Part shown: in pieces, positions 20,017 to 29,510 of the stretch | Layout: every line of letters starts with the position of its first letter | How positions within the stretch are numbered: position 1 is the stretch's first letter | DNA from: Mesostigma viride | Taxonomy: Eukaryota > Streptophyta > Mesostigmatophyceae > Mesostigmatales > Mesostigmataceae | Reading direction: 5' to 3' | DNA: 64,000 nt | NCBI GenBank assembly: GCA_009746045.1 | Contig: RPFO01000418.1 | Span: forward strand, 675,373-739,372 | The notes under the pieces: model-generated | What the model was told of the DNA's origin: nothing | Seen by the model: only the letters and a program-made list of their open reading frames with translations | The model's database searches: none | Program-made: the position numbers and the translations under genes

Positions 20017-20747
20017 GACCGGATTCCCATCCCATTGTCGCTGGCGTCCTCCAACACCCCCGGCAGCACCCGCTCCGAAACCCGATATTTCACGCTCTTG
20101 GCTCGGCTTGGCAGCGCCACCCCTTTCGAGGCCTTGAAGTGGCTTCCCGCCCCCTCCATTCCTCCCAGCGCTGCCTTCAAACCTTGCATGAATTTCTCGG
20201 CTGCGACCTCCCCCTCCTCGTCCTCCTCGTCGTCCTGATTTTCGGTTTCCGGAGGTGCCCCAACGAATGTCGCCAACCTCGCCCTCATTTCCTTTCCGAC
20301 AGCCCCCCCACCTGCCGAAACCTTGGCCGCGCCTTTCGGCTTGGCCATTTTTCGCTGCGCAGGTGTCGTTGGTGGCAGCGCCTGATCCTCCTCGTCCGCC
20401 GCGAGATCTGCCACGGCCAGCAGTTTTGCCACCAACGTTCCGTTTGGGTCACGTGCGTCCAACACGTCGCCAACATCAACGTGATCGGCCAGCAACTGCA
20501 CGACAGACTTCAGCTGGCTCGAGCTCCACGAGCTGGCGTCCGTCACCCAGTCCTCGGCACCGAAGACCTGCTCGACTGCCCCCACCGCCTCTGCGGGGCT
20601 GATGCACTTGGCGAGCAGAGTGGCGAGCTGCTTCTTTTTGGCGCTGAAGGCGACTGGCGCGTGACTGGCGGCAGCAGCCCGCGGTGTGGGCGTCCCGTCC
20701 TCCCCGCGCGCTGCCTGCCCTCCTGTAGCTTTGCGCCCCTTCGGCAT
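19695..20747 (-). CDS. DIRS-type Gag-like protein, element 1
   Basis: A 350-residue protein from an ATG at 20747. It has a basic N terminus (MPKGRKATGGQ), an Asp/Glu-rich middle (ENQDDEEDEEGE) and a helical C-terminal part. The C-terminal half aligns by eye with the corresponding ORF of element 2 (shared SERVLPGVLEDASDNG-like and RKIVMNIALAMDTLLKELG segments). No zinc knuckle is seen, which is usual for DIRS Gags. It overlaps the pol frame by 322 bp. Confidence 0.8.
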   Translation of the reverse strand: MPKGRKATGGQAARGEDGTPTPRAAAASHAPVAFSAKKKQLATLLAKCISPAEAVGAVEQVFGAEDWVTDASSWSSSQLKSVVQLLADHVDVGDVLDARDPNGTLVAKLLAVADLAADEEDQALPPTTPAQRKMAKPKGAAKVSAGGGAVGKEMRARLATFVGAPPETENQDDEEDEEGEVAAEKFMQGLKAALGGMEGAGSHFKASKGVALPSRAKSVKYRVSERVLPGVLEDASDNGMGIRSWVMTVKPGNWRNMENRKIVMNIALAMDTLLKELGSAAGELVGMEYLMRVVAALLQVEGQGGGGWKVASHLLPLGEEAALSATPAVKAALQTAILLDKLSKAQQVGK

Positions 20748-20834
20748 TGCTGCTCAGGGCCAAAAATGGCTCCGACAGTACAGGTTCGTCAAACCAGAGG
20801 TTCGTTTCCCCTGGCTTGCTGTCGCCGCCCTCGT

Positions 20835-21268
20835 GAAAAGAAAAGAGGCCGACCTTAGCTAGGTGGGTTTGTTTTTGTCCTTTTTTGCGTGTCATGCGGC
20901 CTTGGCCCGGACGGCATTTTTTCGCCACGCAAATGTTGCGTCTGAACAAATGACGCCATGTGGCGTTCTAATTGCCGGCAGCTTACGTAAGGCTGCCGGG
21001 GCTATTAGGTCACATATTGCGTGAGAGAAAGAATCTAGATCTAGTTAATCACTACGCCATGAGCCAAGAAACCTAGACAGTGGCAGGTTTATATCTCAAC
21101 GTAGCTCCTGCCACCTGGCCAAGAAAAAACTGGCCAAAGCTTTGGCCACGACTGATCCGGATCAGGCCGCACCGGCCTCAAAAGGTTTGTCACGTGAACC
21201 CAATAACCTAGCTATAGCGGCTACCCTTCCATCTCACTATAAAGAAACTATGTTCAGAGAACCACGAT
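20835..21268 (-). repeat. Split direct repeat (long), outer copy, element 1
   Basis: Right terminus of element 1, a 434-bp partner of 15931-16364. It is noncoding and is expected to hold the element promoter upstream of the Gag ORF. The next base on the plus strand belongs to PCNA codon 25. Confidence 0.9.
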
Positions 21269-21343
21269 CACATCGTTCGTGAGTTCCTTCAAAACCTCCA
21301 CGAGCATCTTGATGGAAGAACCTTGCACGGTTCGGAATTCCAT
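21269..21343 (-). pseudogene. PCNA: PCNA, first 25 codons (gene split by retrotransposon)
   Basis: ATG at 21343 followed by 25 in-phase codons (MEFRTVQGSSIKML...) that match the first strand and helix of PCNA and end exactly at the element border. The rest of the gene is at 15029-15769. A CTTTATAGGG sequence lies upstream as a possible promoter. Without the element the gene would have 272 codons, the usual PCNA length. Confidence 0.88.
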
Positions 21344-21346
21344 GAT

Positions 21347-21598
21347 TTAGGCCGCGACGGACCCTAGGTACGTGTACCCTATAAAGTTGACGTCTGTGTC
21401 TTTCGTGATCGGGTTTTTACCTCCTTTTTCGAGAAAAAAAATCACTCGCTGACCCTGAATCACGGTTGAGTATATGCGATGGTTGCCGATATCGAACGGG
21501 TTCACGCGAGAAAGAGTCTCTCCGCTTTGAGAAAACCGCAAAAACTTGTGGATGTTGACGATGTTCGCTTCCAATACCTTGGCTTTCTGCGCGTTCAT
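21347..21598 (-). CDS. Small hypothetical protein upstream of PCNA
   Basis: An 83-residue frame from the ATG at 21598, ending 3 bp before the PCNA start, so the two were probably co-directional neighbours. It contains a strand-rich segment (IYSTVIQGQRVIFFLEKGGK). No family is recognised. Confidence 0.6.
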   Translation of the reverse strand: MNAQKAKVLEANIVNIHKFLRFSQSGETLSRVNPFDIGNHRIYSTVIQGQRVIFFLEKGGKNPITKDTDVNFIGYTYLGSVAA

Positions 21599-21676
21599 CG
21601 AAGTCTGACCATTTCCAACAATCTTTATGTTCGTTCTAGAACGAAGGTGGAAAATATCAGTTACAATTATCCCAAA

Positions 21677-21973
21677 ATGCCGTCCTCTTCTACAACCGGA
21701 TCTATCGCCGATATCTTATATGACGGCGTGCGTCGTGGTTGGTCGGTGTCCATGAACAAGGACGGACACGTCGTTTTCGAGGTCCCAAGCGACGAAGACG
21801 ATGACGTAAGCTTGCCCGTTGCAGATATTATAGATGCTGTGCCGATACTTGACGAAACCACTACGTGCAAGCGACGCAGAAGCGTTCACAAGACATCTCA
21901 ATACGTACCATTGGCTTCCGGAAAGAGACTCCGCGTGCAAGTCAAAGTGACCGAGGAGGAAGATCCAAATTAA
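21677..21973 (+). CDS. Small hypothetical protein
   Basis: 98 residues from the ATG at 21677 (MPSSSTTGSIAD). The frame is open upstream to 21479, but that part is antisense to the neighbouring gene. An acidic patch (PSDEDDD) is followed by a basic segment (CKRRRSVHK). No domain is recognised. Divergent from the gene starting at 21598. Confidence 0.55.
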   Translation: MPSSSTTGSIADILYDGVRRGWSVSMNKDGHVVFEVPSDEDDDVSLPVADIIDAVPILDETTTCKRRRSVHKTSQYVPLASGKRLRVQVKVTEEEDPN

Positions 21974-22032
21974 ATCTTTGAACATTATAGAAACTCAAAC
22001 TGGATCTTCCAAGAGCACCGTCCAGCGGAAAC

Positions 22033-23994
22033 ATGGTTGCCGTCCCTCAAGATTTACTAGAGCGGATGGTTCGCATGTTTCCGGATCAGTCAACACTCAA
22101 ATCTGAACCTGCCAATCCGGAAACGCATCCGGATACGATTATAAAGAACGCGTATGAGCGAAATATTTTGCCAGCATACGCGATCGAAGGTAATGGACTG
22201 TACGGTAACAAAAACGGTCACGTGACTGAAGAAGGGGACACGTGGAAGTCTATCTCAGAAAAATTCGGGGTATCTGTGGATGACCTTATTATCGCAAATC
22301 CTCATCTTTCTCCCCTCGTTTTGGCGCCGAATAGTTTTATTCTTCTACCCAAGCGGTTCACGTTTCCTGACTTTGTCGAAGGCGTCATTCATCAGGACAA
22401 CAACATGGACTTGTGGTCCGGAGTCGGCGAAGATAAAGGAGAAGACCCTGGTGGAAAAGGGATGGGAATGATAGAGGCACTTAAATACGCTTGGAACAAC
22501 CCTAGACAAGCCGCGCAATCTGCAGTCGGTATCGCTAGACAGACAGCGAACAACCCATGGAAAGCTGCCACGCTTGGAATGACGGGTGCGGCAACGTTTC
22601 TTAATCCCATGAACGCTGCTAATCTCGTCGCAGTTGCCAACGCAAATCGAAACAACGACTGGAAAACTTCGCTCGCTTACGCTATTCCCAGTCTTCTTGG
22701 CGGAGTGGGTGCCGCCGCAGGTTTCATACCGGGTATGAAGGGTGTTGGGAACGCTTTGACGTACGCTTCTGGTCTTTCAAACACATCCATGGGCAGGTAC
22801 GGAACAATGGCCGCTTTGGACGCGGGTCACGCGTACTCCAACTCGAGAGCAGGACAAGGTCTACGTGCTGCTGGCATGTCCCTCGCGAACAACGCTGCCG
22901 GAGCTGCGTTGCAGATGGCCGCTACGGATGAACGAATCGGATCAATGCTGAACACGTTCGGCATAACGAATGTGTCGCCCTCGAAGCTGTCTGCATACAT
23001 CAATATGTACGGACCCGCTGTTGTTGAACGATTCTTGCCACGCGACATGCATCAAATGGACAAGCGCGATGCCATGACAAAGCTAATGACAGCATTCACA
23101 AAGCGGTCTTCTTTAATGGAATACATGAACCCTGACATGGCTGTCGAGTCTCTGGGCGATGCGTGGAACTTGTACGGTCTCGGAAACGGGCCGACTCAGC
23201 GGCAACAACGTGCATTTGATGAAAGGTTGAAAAACCAGGTACAAGACCAAGGTGTAGTTGACGTCGATTTTCAAGAACGCAATACACCAGAAAATCTGAG
23301 AGACCTTGTAATCGCTGCTAAAAAATATAGGGTTCCTGGAGGGACCATCGATCAAATCATGAGCGGTAGTGGTGATAAAGCGTACAATCTAACGCAAGCA
23401 ATTGATCGACGGTATGCAATTGATGACTTGAAAGAGGACTGGGCACGCGTGTCCGATCCAGTACACGACCATCCGGATAACGTCAAACGACTAGTCGATG
23501 AAGCTAGAAGTTATGGGATTTCAGAGAAAGATATTAATGACGCTCTTCAGATCCAGACCGGTGGACAAGGTGGTAACCTCACCAGCTTGATCGATGAAAA
23601 TTATAGAGGCCCGGGACAATCTCCTTATGACCCTCTGAATCTTAATAATGGATTCACAGAGTTGCCATGGGACGGAACCGATCTTCTTACACAACTCGAA
23701 AAAGACCGGCTGTTCCGCAAGAGGGACGGGAAGTTATACGAAATGTACCGTGACATGACTAACAAACTCGGACCGCAAGATGCTAGAAAGCTCGATGCTT
23801 GGTATGACAAGCTTATAGACAGTGACAAAAACACGTGGTCGTCTATGATGACGGAGCCTGGCAACTTCATTGGTCGACAGAATCGGGCGTTTGAAGCAAA
23901 TCGAAACATTAACAATTACAAGGGTTCTGTAGATCCCGCGTATTATCGAAAGCTCCGTGACCTTATTGCACAGAGAGGACAATTCCGTCGCTAG
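22033..23994 (+). CDS. LysM-domain protein, probable virion component
   Basis: A 653-residue protein. Residues ~62-107 match a LysM domain (HVTEEGDTWKSISEKFGVSV, then NPHLSPL and an LLP end), a fold that binds N-acetylglucosamine polymers such as chitin or peptidoglycan. Residues ~150-300 are Ala/Gly/Asn-rich with long weakly hydrophobic stretches. The C-terminal half is charged, with repeated short helical motifs (KRLVDEARSYGISEKDINDAL and RDLVIAAKKYRVPGGTIDQIM share a pattern). It may attach to a polysaccharide wall or act inside the particle; this is inference. Its stop overlaps the MCP stop on the other strand by 4 bp (ctag). Confidence 0.75.
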   Translation: MVAVPQDLLERMVRMFPDQSTLKSEPANPETHPDTIIKNAYERNILPAYAIEGNGLYGNKNGHVTEEGDTWKSISEKFGVSVDDLIIANPHLSPLVLAPNSFILLPKRFTFPDFVEGVIHQDNNMDLWSGVGEDKGEDPGGKGMGMIEALKYAWNNPRQAAQSAVGIARQTANNPWKAATLGMTGAATFLNPMNAANLVAVANANRNNDWKTSLAYAIPSLLGGVGAAAGFIPGMKGVGNALTYASGLSNTSMGRYGTMAALDAGHAYSNSRAGQGLRAAGMSLANNAAGAALQMAATDERIGSMLNTFGITNVSPSKLSAYINMYGPAVVERFLPRDMHQMDKRDAMTKLMTAFTKRSSLMEYMNPDMAVESLGDAWNLYGLGNGPTQRQQRAFDERLKNQVQDQGVVDVDFQERNTPENLRDLVIAAKKYRVPGGTIDQIMSGSGDKAYNLTQAIDRRYAIDDLKEDWARVSDPVHDHPDNVKRLVDEARSYGISEKDINDALQIQTGGQGGNLTSLIDENYRGPGQSPYDPLNLNNGFTELPWDGTDLLTQLEKDRLFRKRDGKLYEMYRDMTNKLGPQDARKLDAWYDKLIDSDKNTWSSMMTEPGNFIGRQNRAFEANRNINNYKGSVDPAYYRKLRDLIAQRGQFRR

Positions 23995-25613
23995 TTTAAG
24001 AATGTCTTTCGAGCGTGTCCGTTTGAAATCTCAAAAATGTTCAAAACGCGAGCGTACACATGAACGCGCCCGTTCGACATGATTGGACCCTCTCTAACTC
24101 CTGGCAAGTTTTTAAAAAACAAACGAAGGGTCGCCCTGTCCACTTTGCTGAAGTTAATGCTTCCCGTGGGCTGGTCTTCTTCAGGCTTTAGCGAAAACGG
24201 AATAAAGTACACCATCTCAAAGTTGTTTTCGACAGGTATGCGTCGATGGAACTCGGCAGGCAAAAAAAAGTTGAACCAAAGAGGGTCCCTCGGAGGTGAG
24301 AACAGATCGCCGTTATTAAGAGTCAGCGTCGCGCGGTCAAAAAAAGCATTGTCAATGTGCACCATCTGCTTTCCGTACGTGCGCACAAAATAACGACCAC
24401 GATCGATCATGTCGTTTTTCGCAAATGGACGATTTCCTTCAAAGTTCCAGTATTCTTCGTTTGCGTTCTTTTCATCGCTGCCTTCTAGACGACGATGGTC
24501 GGCCCTGAAGAAAAATATGAGCTCTTTACACGCTCCCGAAATCGGGTCTAACGAAAGGTCCTTGATTAGCTTGTCTCGTTTGGTGAGCGGGAACTCGAGG
24601 TGCTTTGTCTCCGTTATCAGGTACGAATGCGTGCCTTTGTTGAATTGAGCTCGTTCGAAATCGTCCAAAAGTATGTAGCGCGTGACGAGGCGTACTGCGC
24701 GCAGGTCACCTCCTAATTCTGATCGCATCAACTGTTCGCCAGTGTCTGTAAGGCCAGAGTTCACGTCGCCCTCAAAAATCGTCACGGGTTTCCGCACAAA
24801 CCGCTCTGGATCGACTGAAGGGGCAGTCTTGAACGGGATTTTCTCCATGTAGCTCAAATAGTCTTGACGGAGCGGCTTTGCACTCATCTTTAACACGACT
24901 TCCACGTCGTGATACTGAATCGCAGCAATCGGTAGTGCGTATCCCGCCTCTTTGTTGAAAAAGAAACGCAGAGGGACGTAAACATGTTGATCGTGCATGG
25001 TTCCAATGTTACCGACGCCTCCGTGCTCTGAAGGCAGACCCTGTATCACGCTCAAATCTGAATTACGTGTCACGCAATCCCAAATGCGTAGAAAATCGCC
25101 TGTGTGGCTGTCAATCATGTTTCCGCCGACCCACAATTCGACCGTGTTTGTCAACACGTAACCAAGGTAGTCGATCCAAGCGGGTTGGAATGACTCGTGT
25201 GTGATCCCATCGTAATCCGCATCCGCTAACAACGGATAATTAGACGCCTTGAACGCCGCGAGTGTCCTCGTAGTCACAGTTTCGAGGCCTGGATTCGTCG
25301 GAGTGACTCCGTCCTCATCCACAGCGTTCTTGTCTACGTGAACTTGCATAACCCCGTAGTTAAGTTTTGTGATATTGAAGTAAAGATACATCTGCGTCAC
25401 TAAATCGCCAATCCTCGGTATCTTGAACTTAACTTGGCCTCCGTACATGGGAACCACGTCGGGCAAAATTTCGACATCGGTCCAGCTAAAATTTGTGTGA
25501 CGGGAAAACACGGACTTGAAAAAAGTCTTCTCTGGATCGACTGTGAGGAAGGTGTCAAAAGCCCCCTTGGCTTTCAGCCAAGTCAGATGGGCCGTAATGT
25601 TTTGAGAAGCCAT
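23991..25613 (-). CDS. MCP: Major capsid protein 1 (double jelly roll)
   Basis: 540 residues, intact. It begins with the NCLDV capsid pattern: TFLTVDPEKTFFKSVFSRHTNFSW, then the IPRIGDLVTQMYLYF strand. The middle holds LWVGGNMIDSHTGDFLRIWD. The second jelly roll has the RYILLDDFERAQF and FNFFLPAEFHRRI motifs and ends with PTGSINFSKVDRATLRLFF and VHVYARVLNIFEI. Capsomers of such proteins form the icosahedral shell. The usual C-terminal GxGGKRFAS-type end of the other three copies is replaced by NGHARKTFLN, so this is the most divergent copy. Confidence 0.95.
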   Translation of the reverse strand: MASQNITAHLTWLKAKGAFDTFLTVDPEKTFFKSVFSRHTNFSWTDVEILPDVVPMYGGQVKFKIPRIGDLVTQMYLYFNITKLNYGVMQVHVDKNAVDEDGVTPTNPGLETVTTRTLAAFKASNYPLLADADYDGITHESFQPAWIDYLGYVLTNTVELWVGGNMIDSHTGDFLRIWDCVTRNSDLSVIQGLPSEHGGVGNIGTMHDQHVYVPLRFFFNKEAGYALPIAAIQYHDVEVVLKMSAKPLRQDYLSYMEKIPFKTAPSVDPERFVRKPVTIFEGDVNSGLTDTGEQLMRSELGGDLRAVRLVTRYILLDDFERAQFNKGTHSYLITETKHLEFPLTKRDKLIKDLSLDPISGACKELIFFFRADHRRLEGSDEKNANEEYWNFEGNRPFAKNDMIDRGRYFVRTYGKQMVHIDNAFFDRATLTLNNGDLFSPPRDPLWFNFFLPAEFHRRIPVENNFEMVYFIPFSLKPEEDQPTGSINFSKVDRATLRLFFKNLPGVREGPIMSNGRVHVYARVLNIFEISNGHARKTFLN

Positions 25614-25704
25614 AGGAGATGTATGTCTATATAATTCTACGATCGTTTATTTTCTTTCTAGGCCGCGTAGAAACTTTTTTTTTCGGGAACAATACTATAT
25701 CCAT
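25614..25704. promoter_or_regulatory. Divergent promoter between MCP1 and MCP2, split by element 2
   Basis: Minus strand: attatatagac lies 12-22 bases before the MCP1 ATG. Plus strand: aatactatatcca ends at the transposon border. Its continuation ttatcc plus the MCP2 ATG is found after the element at 31021. The undisturbed gap would be about 97 bp, typical of this genome. Confidence 0.6.
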
Positions 25705-25764
25705 TCTATTAACCACATCCTTACCCATGGGAACACTTTATGTCCAAAAAGGCTAGCCTTACCC
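25705..25764 (-). repeat. Split direct repeat (short), outer copy, element 2, internally deleted
   Basis: It starts tctattaacc like the inner copy at 26178-26310, then jumps directly to atccttacccatgggaac. About 73 bp present in the inner copy are missing. Confidence 0.8.
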
Positions 25765-25797
25765 CCAAACAGGCAACACACAGGGAGGGCGGGTGGG

Positions 25798-26177
25798 AAA
25801 ACAAAAGAGACCGCCATGAGCTAGGTGAGCAAGCTTTTATCGTGTTTCAAGGCCAACGGCTCTCTACCAACGGCCAGATCCGGCAACGGCCTCTAAACAG
25901 TTTTAGCCGTCAAGTTTTACTTCAGATATTGCCTGTTGCAAACCCGTCCGCAATCACAGATCTGCTAGGAGAACCTAGACGCAAAAATCCGTCGTCAAGG
26001 TACTCAGCACACCGTCAAGGTATGGGCCGCAACAATTAGGCCATATCTTCCGTAATACTCGTACACTAGAAGCCTAATCAACCTTATTACGATCACATCA
26101 CCCAGCTCTATTTCACCTAGCATCAGCGGCTCCCCTTCCGTATCACTATAAAGAAACTATGTTCAGAGAACCCCGAT
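25798..26177 (-). repeat. Split direct repeat (long), inner copy, element 2
   Basis: A 380-bp noncoding repeat beginning aaaacaaaagagaccgcc, with its partner at 30641-31020 (offset 4843). It ends gaaccccgat, joined to the inner short repeat. Confidence 0.88.
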
Positions 26178-26310
26178 TCTATTAACCGTGGAACTCCAGG
26201 GTAACCAGACTCTTTATTAAAACAATAAGTAGAGCACATCGGGAAGTGGCCCTCAACTGGCCATCCTTACCCATGGGAACACTTTATGTCCAAAAAGGCT
26301 AGCCTTACCC
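26178..26310 (-). repeat. Split direct repeat (short), inner copy, element 2
   Basis: Full-length (133 bp) version of the short repeat. Its first ~50 bases are nearly the same as the short repeat of element 1, showing that the two families share a terminal recognition sequence. Confidence 0.85.
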
Positions 26311-26386
26311 TTACATCCCTCCCTGGCGACCCAAGCCAGGGGCAAAACAAAAACCGGTGGACGCATAAGACAAGAATGAAGGGAAC

Positions 26387-29300
26387 TTAAGAGGAAGGCA
26401 GAGAAAAGACGCTCCGCCAAATGCGCGGGGGGCAGGCGGCGATAGCCCGAACCAGGGCGTCAGGAAGGGTGAGGGCCAAGCTCCGGTGCAATCCCACATA
26501 GTGGGCGACAGTTTTGCTGCTGCGCCAGCGACCCCGATGCTGAATATCAGCCATGCTGCGCTGCCGCAAAAAATCATAGGTAGCCCCCCCATGCCGCAGC
26601 CCGTGAATGGTAAACACCGTGTCGACCCCCAAAGCTTGCGTGGCCTGATGCCAAACCCGGCTGAACTGGGCATAATCGTAAGGGAACACCCGCTCCCAGG
26701 CCGCCTTGCCACGCATACAAGCCCGCAAGAGGGTCTCAGTCATGACATCCTCGATCACCACAGACTGCACCTCCCCCTTAGCCGTCTTAGCTGACATCAA
26801 CAACAAGGCGCCCCGCTGCGAACCCCGCAACCGAACATCAGGCTGCAAGCGCACATGGCCGACCAACAGGTTGAGCGCCTCCGATACCCGCAGGTATTGT
26901 TGGAAAATAACGATGACCATCATAGCCGCACGAGGCTGCCGCTGGAGCACCATAGTACAAGCAAGCGCAAACGCAGCCTCCCATGGAATGGGGGGGGGGC
27001 ACGAGGGGGTGCCAACGTGCGCCAGCCAGCCAAAACACTTCGTGCCAAGGCCCAATCCCGCACCTCCCGGGGGAAGTACAAATTCAGGCCCATAAGCGCA
27101 TTGACACACAACTGGCGGCTGTAACACCGTGAGTGCGCCCAAGCGACATACTCGCAATAGTATTCCTCTATCGTCAAGCCGCGCAACAAGCTGCCAACCC
27201 GACCCCGCCGGCTCGCCCACCATGCGAAAAAGGACCTAAGACCCCGATGGTAAACCATCAAAGTAGCCGGCTTCACCTTGCCCTCAAGAAGGGTCAAGTA
27301 GCTAGCGCCAAGCCGAGGCCCGGGATTGGGATGAACACCCTCGCGAGTCAAATCGCGGACCCACCCGGCCACCGAGGCAGCCATGGAAAGCCCCCGCGAA
27401 GGCCCATCCGCAGGCTGAAGCTCACTTGGCGTCCAGACCCATTGTGAGCGGCTGCCGGTGACCAACGTAAGAGCGCACAACCGGCGGCATTGCTTGTTTA
27501 ACCGGTAAGAAGAGGAACGCCCTTTAGCCAAGCAGCCCAAAGCGGCAGTGGAGTCCACTAACCTCACCACCCGCTTACCCCATGTTCCGAGGTTCCGGGC
27601 CGAGCGCTCCACCCCCTTCACAGCGGCCCGCACTTCCTTCTCGTTGATGTGCATGGTCGAATCGCGCCAGCGACTCTTGATCCCGACGCGCCATCGCCCG
27701 TGGATGATGGCTTTTTCCGCGGCCTTGGTCAAGGGTCTAGGCCCGGCATACATGGCCTCACCTGGGGTGAGGAGGGTTGGGTAACCCCGCACCTCCCGGG
27801 CCCGAGCTAATTCCGTCACCTCAGCTGGGGCCATCTCAGCGTAGACAACCCCCTGCCCAAAACTAGACGCATCCGAGGCCACCACCACCGGAGCCAGGGC
27901 AGCCCCCCGGTCCACACGGAGCATGGGGGCCAACGCCATGGCACACTCGAGCTCATCGCGCACACCTTGCCACAAAGGTCGCGTTCGCTGGCCCCACCCC
28001 TTGAGGTTGATGAACTTAAAACTCTGCTGCCATATGGACAAGCAAGTGCGGCTGAGCATCTGCAGCCACACCCACCGGCCCACGACGGCCGCCAGCGCCT
28101 CAGCGGTAGCGCGTCCCCTCTCGAGGAGTACACGAGTGTGCGCAACCACAAGGGTGAGCTGCTTAGCTGTCGGCTCCAACACCCCATCCCGCCGGTGAAC
28201 AACACCCAGAGCTTCTAGCTCGTCCTCCCCCTCCGGGCTAGCCATGATCGTCTTGTCCTTGGAGGGCACAAGGTTGTTAGGCGCGTACCCGTCTTCAATA
28301 GCACTCGCGATTAAGCGATTCACCGCCTCGCACGTGCGCCCATTGCTGACCACCAGGTCATCAATAGTGATGGATACCATAGGGGCAGGGGGGTCCTCAA
28401 GGTCGATTTGCATCTCCCTCGTGCTCTCCTCCTTGTACTCGATGGCTAGGGCGGTTGGGTTACCCCATGCATTCCGAAGCACGGTCAGCTCCCCTACACT
28501 TGTGAGGCGGTTCACCTGCCGTCTAGGATCCAAAGCGCCCGTGGCATAGAGGACCATCTCATGGATGGCTTCCCCTAGCGCTACAGCGTGGGAGTGCCCC
28601 ATGGCCAGCACTTTCAGCACTGGCCACACCCTCCTCCGCCGCCCCGGCAGCCCGACATCGGTGGACCACACATCAGGTAGCCCTTGATAATCCCACCACC
28701 ACTCCGGCACTTGGATGGTATAGTAATACGAGACCAGATCGCTCTTGGCCGTGTAGCACCGACCCTTGATATAGACCTCCGAGTATATGCCCAGGTGGGG
28801 TAACACCGTCTTAGGGGGGTCCACCCACAGTGCGTTCCCCAACTTCTTATTCACAATGAGCCTTAACTCCCCCACTCCTTTGGCCACCCCAAAACATCCG
28901 TCTACCCACTTTGGCCGCGTCTCTCGGAACTCCACCATCCCCACGTCCGCTGCCCTCCCCATCAACTTGCCCCACTCCGCCATGGTGCACCCTCGGCTGG
29001 GGGCAGGTACATTCCAATACCTCGCACTGGCAGCCACCTCCGGCTTGATGCAGTTGGCTTCGCTCGCGTACACCTCTCGCCAACTAGGTCGTAGCGCCAG
29101 CAAATCCAGCAGCTTCGCCTTTCCTGCCACCTCGCGCTTCGGCAGACTCACCCGCTCCGCCACAAGTTGTTCATACTTATTACATTTCCCATAGATTAGA
29201 TCACTTCCTTCTGCGGGGCCTGTCGCAACGCCGGTTACGCGGCGACTGTACCACTCGCAGTGCTTCTTGACCCTTTTCAGGGCCTCCGCCGTTCCTCTGG

Positions 29301-29463
29301 AGCACGCGCCTCCAGATTTAGGCGGAGGGTCTGCCCCCCCGTGCCATAGCCAATTCAACCACGTAATCACCTTGTGTTGTAGAGTGAAGGTCCGGCGGCG
29401 GCGAGTTGCACGCTGGCGTCTGCGTGCTGACCTCACTCTCCCCCACGTAGTGCTTAGAGGCAT
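26387..29463 (-). CDS. DIRS-type pol, element 2 (frameshifted in this sequence)
   Basis: The frame 26920-29901 carries RT (SITIDDLVVSN), RNase H (VVASDASSFGQG, INEKEVRAA, LVDSTAALG, QPADGPSR) and a 2A-like EGVHPNPGP near 27325. It is cut within a run of ten C at about 26996. The continuation 26387-27223 in the next frame holds the tyrosine recombinase (YLRVSEAL, HGLRHGG, VAHYVGLH). Adding one C restores the same APPPIPWEAAFALA segment seen intact in element 1. I place the start at the ATG at 29463 (MPLSTTWGRV), downstream of the Gag stop; the frame is open farther upstream. Confidence 0.85.
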
Positions 29464-29510
29464 TGTAGGAAGAGGCAGTGGGAAGGGGGAGCGGTTTACC
29501 CTTTCGGTGT

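Larger units (their letters stand above)
15770..21268 (-). mobile_element. DIRS/PAT-type tyrosine-recombinase retrotransposon, copy 1
   Basis: A 5499-bp element in the minus orientation. It has a Gag-like ORF (19695-20747), a pol ORF with RT, RNase H and tyrosine recombinase (16573-20016), and split direct repeats. Read in the element's sense, the order is long repeat, ORFs, short repeat, long repeat, short repeat, i.e. the A1-ORF-B1-A2-B2 layout of PAT/Ngaro-like DIRS elements. There is no target-site duplication: PCNA codons resume exactly on either side, as expected for recombinase-mediated insertion. Its GC content is visibly higher than that of the viral genes. Repeats appear identical, so insertion is probably recent. 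Confidence 0.92.

Noticed and set aside
25740-26039. Small plus-strand frame in element 2 (recurs at 30685)
   Set aside because: Repeat sequence of the split direct repeats; no coding character.
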